A stretch of DNA of 17,674 nt, from the NCBI GenBank assembly GCA_041618535.1, contig JBFKFP010000049.1:1-17674 (forward strand), given 5' to 3'. Numbering within the stretch: the stretch's first letter is position 1; each line of letters begins with the position of its first letter. Below, in pieces: positions 1-7,967 of this stretch. Source of the stretch: SHLJ01 sp041618535 (lineage in GTDB: Bacteria; Bacteroidota; Bacteroidia; Flavobacteriales; Flavobacteriaceae). Made by a program: the position numbers and the translations under genes. Below the pieces are notes generated by a model. It did not search any database. It saw nothing but the letters and a program-made list of their open reading frames with translations, and was not told the origin of the DNA.

Positions 1-279
1 GTTATTGAAAAAGGTAAACGTAATGTTGAAATCCTGAAGCAGTCTCAAAACGACCCATTTAAGGTTGAGGATCAGGTTGCGATTATCTTTGCGGGATCAA
101 AGAACCTGCTTAGGAATGTTCCGGTGAACAAGGTAAAGGAATTCGAACGCGATTTTATCGAGTTCCTAAACGCGAAGCACAGGGATATACTCGATACTAT
201 CAAAGCTGGTAAACTCACCGAAAAAGTGACTGATACCCTTACAAAAGTTTGCAAGGACCTCGCTTCAAAATACGTATAA
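1..279 (+). CDS. atpA: ATP synthase F1 subunit alpha, C-terminal part (5' end outside window)
   Basis: Frame 1 is open from the first base to TAA at 277-279 and gives 92 residues. They match the C-terminal helical domain of the F1 alpha subunit: the stretch ILKQSQNDPFKVEDQV followed by a helical tail ending DLASKYV. The alpha subunit forms the non-catalytic nucleotide-binding part of the alpha3beta3 hexamer on the cytoplasmic side of the inner membrane. Only the C-terminal domain is visible, so the P-loop cannot be checked. The gene for the gamma subunit starts 17 bases after the stop, which fits the usual Bacteroidota order atpA-atpG and supports the assignment. Confidence 0.95.
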   Translation, partial: VIEKGKRNVEILKQSQNDPFKVEDQVAIIFAGSKNLLRNVPVNKVKEFERDFIEFLNAKHRDILDTIKAGKLTEKVTDTLTKVCKDLASKYV

Positions 280-296
280 AACGTTAATATAGGAAA

Positions 297-1157
297 ATGG
301 CAAACCTAAAGGAAATAAGAAATAGGATCAGTTCTGTAAAATCGACTATGCAGATCACCAGTGCCATGAAAATGGTTTCTGCTGCTAAGTTAAAGAAGGC
401 CCAGGATGCGATCACTGCCATGCGCCCCTATGCCGACAAACTGACCGAGCTTTTACAGAGTTTAAGCGCTACATTGGATTCCGACAGCGGAAGCAAGTTT
501 GCTGTTCAAAGACCTGAGAACAGAGTGTTGGTTGTAGCTATTACCTCGAACAGGGGATTATGCGGTGCGTTCAACTCCAATATAGTTAAAGAGGCCACCC
601 GCCTGAGTGAAGAAGAGTATTCAGGCTCTGAAACATCCATGCTGACAATCGGTAAGAAGGGGAATGATATTTTGAAAAAGGCGCAAAAGGTTATCATGAA
701 CAATAATGAGGTTTTTGACAACCTGACCTTCGAGAATGTGGCCGAGATCGCTGAGATGCTCATGGATAAATTTGAATCGGCTGAATACGATAAGATCGTA
801 CTGGTATACAACAGCTTTAAAAACGCTGCAACCCAGATCGTAAAGACCGAGCAATTCCTGCCCATTATCCCGATCGATAGCGATTCTGCGGTAAATCTCG
901 ACTATATTTTCGAACCTTCGAAGGCGGAAATCGTTGAAGAATTGATCCCGAAATCATTAAAAACACAATTGTATAAGGCGATCAGGGATTCTTTTGCCAG
1001 TGAACACGGAGCGCGTATGACTGCGATGCACAAGGCTACCGATAACGCAACAGAACTCAGAGACCAGCTCACCTTATCTTACAATAAGGCCAGACAAGCT
1101 GCCATCACAGGTGAGATCCTTGAGATTGTTGGAGGCGCTGAAGCCCTGAATAATTAA
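297..1157 (+). CDS. atpG: ATP synthase F1 subunit gamma
   Basis: This 286-residue protein is the central rotor shaft of the F1Fo ATP synthase. Both diagnostic ends are present: the N-terminal coiled-coil helix (MANLKEIRNRISSVKSTMQI, then TSAMKMVSAAKLKKAQ) and the C-terminal helix (GARMTAMHKATDNATELRDQ, then a segment ending AAITGEILEIVGGAEAL). A Rossmann-like middle domain lies between them (SNRGLCGAFNSNI around residues 83-95). The length is normal for flavobacteria. The ATG lies 17 bases after atpA with AGGA just upstream. No atpD follows; instead there is a terminator, so atpG ends the operon. In Flavobacteriia atpD-atpC are commonly located elsewhere. Confidence 0.98.
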   Translation: MANLKEIRNRISSVKSTMQITSAMKMVSAAKLKKAQDAITAMRPYADKLTELLQSLSATLDSDSGSKFAVQRPENRVLVVAITSNRGLCGAFNSNIVKEATRLSEEEYSGSETSMLTIGKKGNDILKKAQKVIMNNNEVFDNLTFENVAEIAEMLMDKFESAEYDKIVLVYNSFKNAATQIVKTEQFLPIIPIDSDSAVNLDYIFEPSKAEIVEELIPKSLKTQLYKAIRDSFASEHGARMTAMHKATDNATELRDQLTLSYNKARQAAITGEILEIVGGAEALNN

Positions 1158-1180
1158 GATAAATAGATAATCGATATATA

Positions 1181-1206
1181 GCCCTGCTTTTCAGCGGGGC
1201 TTTTTT
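1181..1206 (+). terminator. Intrinsic terminator of the atp operon
   Basis: A 7-bp GC-rich stem, GCCCTGC (1181-1187) paired with GCGGGGC (1194-1200) with one G-T wobble, has a 6-base loop and is followed directly by six T. It begins 23 bases after the atpG stop codon. Confidence 0.9.
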
Positions 1207-1254
1207 ATGGAACAGAATTTGATTTCATATCTTTATAATGACAGAATTTCAATT

Positions 1255-1764
1255 ATGAAGAAAGGCATCAAACAGTTAACAACTTTAATTTTAGTCCTTG
1301 TGGTCATGTGCAGTTTCTCACAATGTTCCGGAACCCGAAGCCTGGATAAGAAAGCGCCGGTAAAATTTGAAAATCCCTATTATCAAAGCTGGGTAGCCGG
1401 GGTTGAGGGTGGTGGATCAGGGATCAATGTATTTTTACCCTTAAAGGAGAAAAACAGTGAGCTGGACAGTATCTATTTCCGGGGGCAATCTGCAAAACTG
1501 GAATGGAAACAAGAAGCCGGTGTGTACGTTGGCCGCTTCAATTCAGAGTTAAACAGGAAGAATGATATGATATTGAGCAGTGATCCCATGGAGGAATACG
1601 GAAATCAACTGCCGGTTGTAAAAACATCAATTCCTTTTGAGCTCCGGGACGATGAATGTGTTATAAGTTATCAGAAGCGTGGTAAGACACGATATTTTAA
1701 ATTGGAAGGGCTGGTTGAAAAAGCAGCGATACCTTATCCCAGCGCGCCTCCTGTCAAGCAATAA
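1255..1764 (+). CDS. Small predicted lipoprotein of unknown function
   Basis: This is a 169-residue protein with a basic start (MKKGIKQ), a hydrophobic core (LILVLVVMCSF) and a cysteine at position 24 followed by SG, so it looks like a signal-peptidase-II lipoprotein. The lipobox is poor (FSQC, with Gln before the Cys). An in-frame ATG at 1207 lies against the T-tract of the atp terminator and would add 16 residues in front of the signal peptide, so the ATG at 1255 is preferred. The mature part contains NPYYQSWVAGVEGGGSGINV and a stretch on Tyr-Phe-Arg-Gly (DSIYFRGQSAKLEW), which I recall only as conserved hypothetical proteins in flavobacteria. No catalytic motif is visible. It stands alone between a terminator and the next promoter region. 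Confidence 0.75.
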   Translation: MKKGIKQLTTLILVLVVMCSFSQCSGTRSLDKKAPVKFENPYYQSWVAGVEGGGSGINVFLPLKEKNSELDSIYFRGQSAKLEWKQEAGVYVGRFNSELNRKNDMILSSDPMEEYGNQLPVVKTSIPFELRDDECVISYQKRGKTRYFKLEGLVEKAAIPYPSAPPVKQ

Positions 1765-1770
1765 TATATC

Positions 1771-1802
1771 TTTGGTTGACGTTTGCTAAAAACGTATTTT
1801 TA
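1771..1802 (+). promoter_or_regulatory. Candidate promoter for the flippase-dut operon
   Basis: TTTG at 1771-1774 is followed 20 bases later by TATTTTTA at 1795-1802. This matches the Bacteroidota primary-sigma pattern TTG-N17-23-TAnnTTTG except for the last base (A for G). The start codon is at 1822. The second box lies inside a perfect inverted repeat (1785-1804). Confidence 0.35.
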
Positions 1803-1804
1803 GC
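1785..1804. repeat. Perfect 8-bp inverted repeat overlapping the flippase promoter
   Basis: GCTAAAAA (1785-1792) and TTTTTAGC (1797-1804) are exact reverse complements separated by CGTA. It overlaps the candidate -7 box, so it could be an operator. No T-run follows it, so a terminator for the upstream lipoprotein gene is less likely. A related repeat with the same GCTAAAA/TTTTAGC arms lies in front of recA. Confidence 0.5.
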
Positions 1805-1821
1805 CGAACAAACAATCTTTT

Positions 1822-3285
1822 TTGAACGCTTTCAAGACTCTTTTCAAGCAAACCTTTTTCTATGGTCTGGCCACTGTGCTACCAAGGATGTTGAGTTTTC
1901 TGCTTGTGCCTCTCTACACCTCTCCTGGGGTGCTCCCTTCGGTTTCTGAGTATGGGAATGTTTCCCTGATCTTTGCCTGGTTTGTGCTGTTTAACGTGGT
2001 CCTGGCCTACGGGATGGAAACCGCCTTTTTCAGGTTTTTCAATAAAGAGTCAAATAAGGAAATGGTAGTTAGTACAGCCTCAACTTCTCTTGTTGGCTCT
2101 TCATTTTTATTCTTCATTCTGGCCTATCTGCTCAAAGACCAATTAGCGGGTATCACTAATATCCGGGTAGATTATATCGTGCTTGTCCTTTGGATTCTGT
2201 TGCTGGATGCATTAGTTGTCATTCCTTTTGCCTGGCTTAGGGCAAGGGAACGGCCAAAGACATATACCATAATCAAAATTGCCAATGTTTTAATCAATAT
2301 TGGGTTCAACCTGTTTTTTTTACTGCTGCTGCCCCGGATGGATCAGCAAGGCCAGGTTTACCAAAGCCTGTATATCGCAAATTTTGAAATAAATTATATT
2401 TTTATCGCCAATGTGATAGCAAGTGCTTTTACCTTGTTATTCATGATCCCTTTTTATTTCAGGGTGAAGTATGGTTTCGACAGTTCACTCTGGAAAAGGA
2501 TGCTTAGATATGCCTTTCCTGTTCTGGTGGCCGGTGTGGCCTTCTCAATAAATGAGACCTTTGACAGGATATTGCTTGACCGCATGCTGGATGTCGAGGA
2601 CCCCAAGCATATTATCGGGATGTATTCTGCTTGTTATAAATTGGCCCTGTTCATGACCCTCTTTGCCGCAGCTTACAGGCTGGGTATTGAGCCATATTTC
2701 TTCAAACATGCCAATTCCGAAAACCCACAGAAGAATTATGCCCGGATATTGGAGTTTTTTGTGGTTCTTGGCTCCTTTATCCTTTTACTGGTGGTCGTTA
2801 TGGCCGATATTATCAAGCCCGTCATCATCAGGGATGAACCTTATTGGGAAGCGATGTGGGTAGTCCCGGTTCTGCTGATAGCATATCTTTTCTTAGGTAT
2901 TTATCATAATTTATCGGTTTGGTACAAAATCACGGACCGAACCAAATTCGGAGCTTATATTTCGGTGTTCGGCGCCCTGGTGACGCTCGGCATGAATATC
3001 GCATTGATACCGGTAATAAGCTATAAAGGATCGGCCTTAGCAACTCTGGCAGCTTATGGCATTATGGCGTTACTTTCCTTTTACTACGGAAGAAAATATT
3101 ATCCCATTCCATATAATCTCAAAAAGATTGGGGGATATCTTATGCTTTCAATAGCCTTTTCCACGATCTATTTTTACGGGTTCAGGGAGAATTATTTGGT
3201 TGGCGGAAGCATGCTGCTCATCTTTCTGGTAATGGTCTGGCTAATGGAAAAAGAGGACATAAAACAAATAATAAGAGCAAGATGA
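1822..3285 (+). CDS. Polytopic flippase, MOP/Wzx-type (polysaccharide biosynthesis family)
   Basis: This 487-residue protein is very hydrophobic, with roughly 12-14 membrane segments. It has the family's N-terminal pattern FFYGLATVLPRMLSFLLVPLYT, followed by a region beginning EYGNVSLIF and AYGMETAFFRFF. Family members flip undecaprenyl-linked oligosaccharides or similar lipid-linked precursors across the inner membrane; the substrate here is unknown because there is no glycosyltransferase cluster nearby. The start codon is TTG at 1822. It is the only reasonable start: a TAG lies in frame at 1801-1803 and the next in-frame ATG (residue 23) would cut into the first helix. The gene ends in a 4-base ATGA overlap with dut, suggesting translational coupling. 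Confidence 0.88.
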   Translation: MNAFKTLFKQTFFYGLATVLPRMLSFLLVPLYTSPGVLPSVSEYGNVSLIFAWFVLFNVVLAYGMETAFFRFFNKESNKEMVVSTASTSLVGSSFLFFILAYLLKDQLAGITNIRVDYIVLVLWILLLDALVVIPFAWLRARERPKTYTIIKIANVLINIGFNLFFLLLLPRMDQQGQVYQSLYIANFEINYIFIANVIASAFTLLFMIPFYFRVKYGFDSSLWKRMLRYAFPVLVAGVAFSINETFDRILLDRMLDVEDPKHIIGMYSACYKLALFMTLFAAAYRLGIEPYFFKHANSENPQKNYARILEFFVVLGSFILLLVVVMADIIKPVIIRDEPYWEAMWVVPVLLIAYLFLGIYHNLSVWYKITDRTKFGAYISVFGALVTLGMNIALIPVISYKGSALATLAAYGIMALLSFYYGRKYYPIPYNLKKIGGYLMLSIAFSTIYFYGFRENYLVGGSMLLIFLVMVWLMEKEDIKQIIRAR

Positions 3286-3716
3286 CTATCAAAATAATCA
3301 ACAGTTCGCAAAACCTGCTTCCAGCATATAAAACTGATCTGTCAGCCGGAATGGACCTGCAAGCCTTTTTAGACCATCCGGTAATATTAAAACCACTGGA
3401 AAGAGCGTTGATTAAAACCGGGCTCCAGATTGAATTACCCTCGGGTTTTGAGGCCCAGGTAAGGCCGCGTAGCGGAATGGCCTTAAAAAAAGGGATAACC
3501 GTCCTGAACACCCCTGGAACCATTGATGCCGATTACCGGGGTGAAATTGGCGTAATTCTTGTGAATCTATCAAATGAAGAGGTGATAATTTCTCCAGGAG
3601 ACAGGATTGCCCAACTCGTCATCGCAAGGCATGAACGCGCCGATTGGGAGGAAGTAAATTCTTTGAATGAAACCGTCAGGGGATCTGGTGGCTTTGGAAG
3701 CACCGGTTTCAAATAG
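3282..3716 (+). CDS. dut: Deoxyuridine 5'-triphosphate nucleotidohydrolase (dUTPase)
   Basis: The 144-residue protein is a trimeric dUTPase that hydrolyses dUTP to dUMP and pyrophosphate, keeping uracil out of DNA and feeding dTMP synthesis. All five family motifs are visible: 1, SAGMDLQA (21-28); 2, RPRSGMALKKGI (61-72); 3, GTIDADYRGEIG (79-90) with the catalytic-type Asp82 and the uracil-stacking Tyr85; 4, GDRIAQLVI (106-114); 5, the C-terminal P-loop-like arm RGSGGFGSTG (133-142). The length is standard. The ATG overlaps the flippase stop (ATGA), so the two are probably cotranscribed. A 66-base gap separates it from the TPR gene. Confidence 0.97.
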   Translation: MTIKIINSSQNLLPAYKTDLSAGMDLQAFLDHPVILKPLERALIKTGLQIELPSGFEAQVRPRSGMALKKGITVLNTPGTIDADYRGEIGVILVNLSNEEVIISPGDRIAQLVIARHERADWEEVNSLNETVRGSGGFGSTGFK

Positions 3717-3782
3717 GCGTTAAAAATAGCATAATTTAATCAAAGGCTGATTGAATTTTCCTAAATTGGTTCATGTTGGACT

Positions 3783-5141
3783 ATGTGGCGTACACTCAAA
3801 ATCTCAATGTTCTTAATCGGGCTAGGTTTACCATTAACCTTGAGCTCCCAGGTTGATTTTAACCGTGTTGATGATGACCTGGGAAATATCGAGGATAAGT
3901 TCCAGGAGCACTTTTTTGAAGCGTTAAAGCAAAAAGCGATTGAGAATTATGATCGGTCTATTATCGCCCTGCAGAAATGCCTGAACCTGGATGACTCAAA
4001 ATCCGTGGTCTATTTTGAAATCGGAAAGAACTATGTACAGCTTAAAAATTACGGTGCGGCTGAGGATGCATTAAAGAAAGCCATAGAGCTCGATCCTGAC
4101 AACGAATGGTATCTGGATGAACTCTACGGCGTTTATGTGGAAAGCGAGGAATTCGATAAGGCCATAGCAACTGTGGAACAACTGGTTGGCTATCATTCAG
4201 ATTACAAAGAGGACCTGGCCAATCTCTATTTTAGAATGGATCGTTTTAAGGAGGCCCTGGAACTTCTCGATGAACTGGATGAGCAGCTGGGCGTATCTGA
4301 ATCCAGGGAGGAATTGAGAAACAGAATCTATAATGCCACCGGAGCAGACCAGGACCGTATAGATTATTTGGAAACCCGCATTCGCAATAAACCGGATAAT
4401 GAAGATAATTACCTGAATCTTATCTATAGATACAGCCAGACAGGACAGAAACAAAAGGCTTTTGAAACAGCAGAACGCCTGCTTAAGCGCAAGCCTGAAT
4501 CCCAATTGGTCCACCTGGCGTTGTACAAATTTTACCTCGACGACGCTAAACCGGACAAGGCCATCGAGTCGATGAAAATCGTGATTAAAAGTCCAACAAT
4601 CAAGGCCGATGCCAAGGCTATGGTCCTTAACGATTTTGTGCAGTTCGTACAACAAAATCCGCGGTTTGAATCGGAGTTGCTCGAGGTCACAACAGAAGTT
4701 GTTTCTGATGAAAGTGGTGAATCTGATGCTGAATTGGCTCAATATTACCTAAAAACGGGAGACAAGGTCAAAGCCCTGGAATTTTATAAAAAGGCGTATG
4801 ATAAAGATCCTGATAATTTTGATCTTTTTAGGAATATGCTGCTTCTTCAGGTGGACTCAGGTGAGAACAAAGAGGTTGTTAGCCTTACTGGTGAGGCTCT
4901 TGATCTATATCCGGCACAGCCGATATTGTACCTGTTGAACGGCGTTGCCGAAAACAAGCTGAACAACCCCAAAGCGGCTATCGAGGTTCTTATGATGGGA
5001 CTCGATTACATTATTGATGACGTGATAATGGAAGCTGATTTTTATAAACAACTAAGTCTGGCATACAAGTTGGACAATAATATTGTGCAATCTCAGGCGT
5101 TTGAAAGAAAGGCTCAAGAGGTACTGAACAAGAATGATTAA
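3783..5141 (+). CDS. Secreted tetratricopeptide-repeat protein
   Basis: The 452-residue protein has an N-terminal signal peptide (about residues 1-22, hydrophobic FLIGLGLPLTL ending near SSQ) and at least seven TPR-like helical pairs. One clear unit is at about 75-108 (YFEIGKNYVQLKNYGAAEDA, ending IELDPDN); another near the C-terminus includes YYLKTGDKVKALEFYKKAYD. TPR arrays act as protein-protein scaffolds, so a periplasmic assembly role is likely but unproven. It overlaps the next gene by 8 bases (5134-5141). In flavobacteria this gene commonly sits before the DUF4292 lipoprotein and the EnvC-like gene, which suggests a joint envelope function. Confidence 0.88.
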   Translation: MWRTLKISMFLIGLGLPLTLSSQVDFNRVDDDLGNIEDKFQEHFFEALKQKAIENYDRSIIALQKCLNLDDSKSVVYFEIGKNYVQLKNYGAAEDALKKAIELDPDNEWYLDELYGVYVESEEFDKAIATVEQLVGYHSDYKEDLANLYFRMDRFKEALELLDELDEQLGVSESREELRNRIYNATGADQDRIDYLETRIRNKPDNEDNYLNLIYRYSQTGQKQKAFETAERLLKRKPESQLVHLALYKFYLDDAKPDKAIESMKIVIKSPTIKADAKAMVLNDFVQFVQQNPRFESELLEVTTEVVSDESGESDAELAQYYLKTGDKVKALEFYKKAYDKDPDNFDLFRNMLLLQVDSGENKEVVSLTGEALDLYPAQPILYLLNGVAENKLNNPKAAIEVLMMGLDYIIDDVIMEADFYKQLSLAYKLDNNIVQSQAFERKAQEVLNKND

Positions 5142-5907
5142 AAGAATTCATATACTTATACTATTGATCGCAATTGCCTTCGGAGGCTGTAAGTCGGCGA
5201 ATCGTGTTTCCGCTACCGGTAATCTTGAAGGCAAAATGAGTTCCGCCAAGCTGATCAGGGCTTATAATAAAAGCATTGTTGACTTTAAGACACTGCAATC
5301 TAAGGTGAAGGTTGATTACTTTCAGGGTGATCAGTCACAATCCCATTCGGTTAATCTCCGGATGGAAAAGGACAAAGTGATTTGGTTAAGCGCAACTCTT
5401 GGTATAGTGAGAGTAATGATCACTCCCGACAAAGTGAGCTATTATAATAAACTTGACAACACCTATTTTGACGGGGATTTTGCCTTGATAAGTGATTTTC
5501 TGGGCACAGAGCTAAATTTTGAGAATATTCAGAACCTATTGTTAGGAGAGGCCATTTTCAGGCTTGATGAAAACACCTACAGCTCAGATGTGCATGAGAA
5601 CTCTTATGTGCTTTTTCCTTCCAGTCAAAACAGTCTTTACGAGATCTTTTTTCTGCTGAATCCTTCTCATTTTAAGATGGATTCTCAACAATTGGCTCAA
5701 CCCTATGAGGGCAGGATGCTACAGATAGACTATACTAATTACCAAAGGGTAAAAAGACAGATCCTTCCTGAGCAAATCAGGGTTATCGCTCTGCAGCAAC
5801 AAGAAGAAACTATCGTGAATATGGTGTTCAGATCAGTATCTTTGAACAATGAATTGAGGTTTCCTTTCCGGATACCCTCAGGCTTTGAAGAAATCGAGAT
5901 TAGATAA
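5134..5907 (+). CDS. DUF4292-type lipoprotein, possibly LolB-like
   Basis: This is a 257-residue predicted lipoprotein with a good lipobox (FGGC, Cys19) after a hydrophobic signal helix. The body is beta-rich and matches the DUF4292 family as I remember it. The arrangement of strands resembles the LolA/LolB fold: a first segment with alternating hydrophobics (LQSKVKVDYFQG), the middle WLSATLGIVRVMITPDKVSY, and a helical stretch SDFLGTELNFENIQNLLLGE comparable with the helix in LolB that precedes its Leu-Gly motif. If so, it would accept lipoproteins at the outer membrane. The start lies inside the TPR gene and the stop touches the next ATG (TAAATG), so the three genes form one transcription unit. 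The LolB reading is inference. Confidence 0.82.
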   Translation: MIKRIHILILLIAIAFGGCKSANRVSATGNLEGKMSSAKLIRAYNKSIVDFKTLQSKVKVDYFQGDQSQSHSVNLRMEKDKVIWLSATLGIVRVMITPDKVSYYNKLDNTYFDGDFALISDFLGTELNFENIQNLLLGEAIFRLDENTYSSDVHENSYVLFPSSQNSLYEIFFLLNPSHFKMDSQQLAQPYEGRMLQIDYTNYQRVKRQILPEQIRVIALQQQEETIVNMVFRSVSLNNELRFPFRIPSGFEEIEIR

Positions 5908-7131
5908 ATGTCTGCCAACTACTTAAAATTAATTTTACTTTCCGCATTCTTATGTTTCGGAATGCTCTCAAATGCCCAGACTAAAAAGCAGCAAGAGCTT
6001 GAGGAAAGGCGACAGGAACTACGCCGTGAGATCAGCCAGATCAATAAATTACTCTATAAAGGAAAGACCGAACAGAAATCTGTGCTTACAGCTGTAGAAG
6101 ATCTGAGCTACAAAATGTCGGTGCGTCAGAATCTTATAAATGTTACCAATCAGCAGGCCAACTTACTTACTCGTGAAATCAATGAAAACCAAAAAAAGAT
6201 CACGCAATACAGGGATAGATTAAAACTTTTAAAAGAGGAATTCGCGAAGATGATCGTAAGGTCCTACAAGGCCAGGTCTGACCAGAATAAAGTGATGTTC
6301 CTTTTATCTTCCACAGATTTTCAGCAGGCCTATAAACGGTTGCAGTACATCAGGCAATATGCTGATTATCAAAAAAAGCAGAGCGAAGAGATAAAATTAC
6401 AAACCCAACGATTGCAGGAGTTGAACACATTACTAATTGAGAAGAAGGACGAAAAGCAAAGGCTGATCGGGGATAACCGGATGGCTAAAGATGAACTGGA
6501 AAAAGAATTATTAGAGCAGCAAACCCTTGTTTCGGAGATCAAAAAGAACCTGAGCAACTATAATTCCCAAATAAGGCAAAAAGAAAGAGAGGCGGCAAGG
6601 ATTGACCGGGAGATAGAGAAGATTATCCGCGAAGCTATGGCAAAGTCGAACAGGGACGCGGGTAAAGCCGCTAACTCAAGAACCTTTGCATTGACGCCCG
6701 AAGACAAGATACTTGCAGCAAATTTTACCGCGAATAAGGGAAAGCTTCCCTGGCCGGTTGAAGAGGGCGTGGTAAAGATTCGTTATGGCCGTCATCCCTC
6801 TCCAATAGACAGGACGGTATACATCAACAGTAACGGGGTTCGGATTGCCACCAACAAGGGTGAAAAAGTACGGGCTGTTTTCGAGGGAGAGGTCAATTCA
6901 GTGATTGTTCCGAGGAACGGAAACATCACTGTTATGGTCAAGCACGGAAATTACTTTACTGTATACAAGAACCTGTCAAAAATCTATGTCAAGAAAGGGG
7001 ATAAGGTGAATACAAAACAGGTAATTGGTGAAGTGCTTACCAATAAATCTACTGGAGAGACCATACTGAGCTTTTTGGTCTTCAAGGAATTAAAAACCCA
7101 GGATCCGGCCAACTGGATTTTCAGGATGTAG
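5908..7131 (+). CDS. EnvC-like murein hydrolase activator with degenerate LytM (M23-like) domain
   Basis: The 407-residue protein has a signal peptide (about 1-23, ending SNA before Gln24), a long coiled coil (about 25-250, rich in Glu/Lys/Arg/Gln) and a C-terminal LytM/M23-like domain (about 279-405). The zinc ligands of active M23 peptidases are missing: the expected HxGxD is SNGVR (308-312), the His after the conserved Tyr is Asn355, and the HxH pair reads ILS (386-388). This is the EnvC pattern, in which the dead LytM domain switches on N-acetylmuramoyl-L-alanine amidases during cell division. The ATG follows the DUF4292 stop with no gap. It is the last gene of the plus-strand envelope string and ends 3 bases from a convergent gene. 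Confidence 0.9.
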   Translation: MSANYLKLILLSAFLCFGMLSNAQTKKQQELEERRQELRREISQINKLLYKGKTEQKSVLTAVEDLSYKMSVRQNLINVTNQQANLLTREINENQKKITQYRDRLKLLKEEFAKMIVRSYKARSDQNKVMFLLSSTDFQQAYKRLQYIRQYADYQKKQSEEIKLQTQRLQELNTLLIEKKDEKQRLIGDNRMAKDELEKELLEQQTLVSEIKKNLSNYNSQIRQKEREAARIDREIEKIIREAMAKSNRDAGKAANSRTFALTPEDKILAANFTANKGKLPWPVEEGVVKIRYGRHPSPIDRTVYINSNGVRIATNKGEKVRAVFEGEVNSVIVPRNGNITVMVKHGNYFTVYKNLSKIYVKKGDKVNTKQVIGEVLTNKSTGETILSFLVFKELKTQDPANWIFRM

Positions 7132-7134
7132 CAA

Positions 7135-7347
7135 TTATACTCTCACAACTATAAATCCTTGGGCTGTTTTCCTGTAGTGCCTTCCGTTCCAATAATAATA
7201 TCTTTTGCCTTTAACCACCACGATTTTATGATGCTTTGGAGCAACCTTTACTACTTTGACGGCAGAGGGCCTGTGATAAACGCGGGTTGCACAAGAGCTT
7301 AAGCTAAGCGTAAAAATAATTCCTAAGGTAAAGATCAAAGTTCTCAT
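7135..7347 (-). CDS. Tiny predicted lipoprotein, basic and Tyr/Val-rich
   Basis: This 70-residue product has a signal sequence (MRTLIFTLGIIFTLSLSSCA) with a normal lipobox, LSSC, cysteine 19. The short mature part has about 50 residues, strongly basic, with Val/Lys/His runs and a C-terminal YYYWNGRHYRKTAQGFIVV motif. That motif resembles short Bacteroidota lipoproteins of the DUF6515 kind (repeated YYYxNGxxYR), a resemblance from memory only. The function is unknown. It lies 57 bases after the thioesterase gene on the same strand and converges with the EnvC-like gene, leaving only 3 bases between stops, so no separate terminator is visible. Confidence 0.8.
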   Translation of the reverse strand: MRTLIFTLGIIFTLSLSSCATRVYHRPSAVKVVKVAPKHHKIVVVKGKRYYYWNGRHYRKTAQGFIVVRV

Positions 7348-7404
7348 AGTAATTGGGTTTTACTATAAGACAGAGTAAATTATGAAAGGTTTAATTTTGA
7401 ATTA

Positions 7405-7920
7405 TTAATCGCTTTCGAAAATCGCTTTGAGTTCAGTAGCTTCTGTTGGTTTCATCTTACCGGCCAGCACAAGGCTGAGCTGTTTTCTCCTGAGGGCACC
7501 TTCAAAACGTTCTTTTTCCAGATCCGATTCAGGAATCAACTCAGGAACCTTAACAGGACGTCCAACATCATCTACCGCTACAAAAGTATAAATAGCCTCA
7601 TTGGCTTTATACCGGTCTCCGGATTGTCTGTCATCGATCCAGACATCCAGGTAAACCTCCATGGAAGTACTGAAGGCACGGGAGACTTTTGCCTCAACGG
7701 TAACAACGCTTCCCAGAGGGACTGCATGCTTGAATGCGACATGGTTGACCGAAGCGGTCACAACAATACGCCGGGAATGCCGACGTGCGGCAATACTGGC
7801 GGCACGATCCATCCTTGCTAAAAGCTCTCCTCCGAACAAGTTGTTAAGCGGATTGGTTTCCGAGGGCAGTACCAGGTCTGTCATTATGCTCAATGAGTCG
7901 TTCGGACATTTTGCTTTCAT
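7405..7920 (-). CDS. Acyl-CoA thioesterase, hotdog fold (YciA/BACH type)
   Basis: The 171-residue protein carries the acyl-CoA hydrolase signature NPLNNLFGGELLARMDRAA (residues 23-41; the Asn/Asp residues of the active-site helix are Asn27 and Asp38). Next come TASVNHVAFKHAVPLGSVV and the strand ending EAIYTFVAVD. It hydrolyses acyl-CoA thioesters to free acid and CoA in the cytoplasm; chain-length preference cannot be read from sequence. One hotdog domain plus a short C-terminal helical tail is the expected size. The gene follows the HU/SPOR gene by 47 bases on the same strand and may be cotranscribed with it. Confidence 0.93.
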   Translation of the reverse strand: MKAKCPNDSLSIMTDLVLPSETNPLNNLFGGELLARMDRAASIAARRHSRRIVVTASVNHVAFKHAVPLGSVVTVEAKVSRAFSTSMEVYLDVWIDDRQSGDRYKANEAIYTFVAVDDVGRPVKVPELIPESDLEKERFEGALRRKQLSLVLAGKMKPTEATELKAIFESD

Positions 7921-7967
7921 AGACGCCTTTTTTGCGAATGAGATAAATTCAATTTTTAAATGCTAAA

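Noticed and set aside
1207..1254. N-terminal extension of the first lipoprotein from ATG 1207
   Set aside because: It would start on the T-tract of the atp terminator and place 16 polar residues before a normal signal peptide.
4197..4742. A 181-codon open frame on the minus strand inside the TPR gene
   Set aside because: It is the antisense shadow of a clear TPR coding sequence, with Phe/Ile/Cys-rich composition and no recognisable domain.
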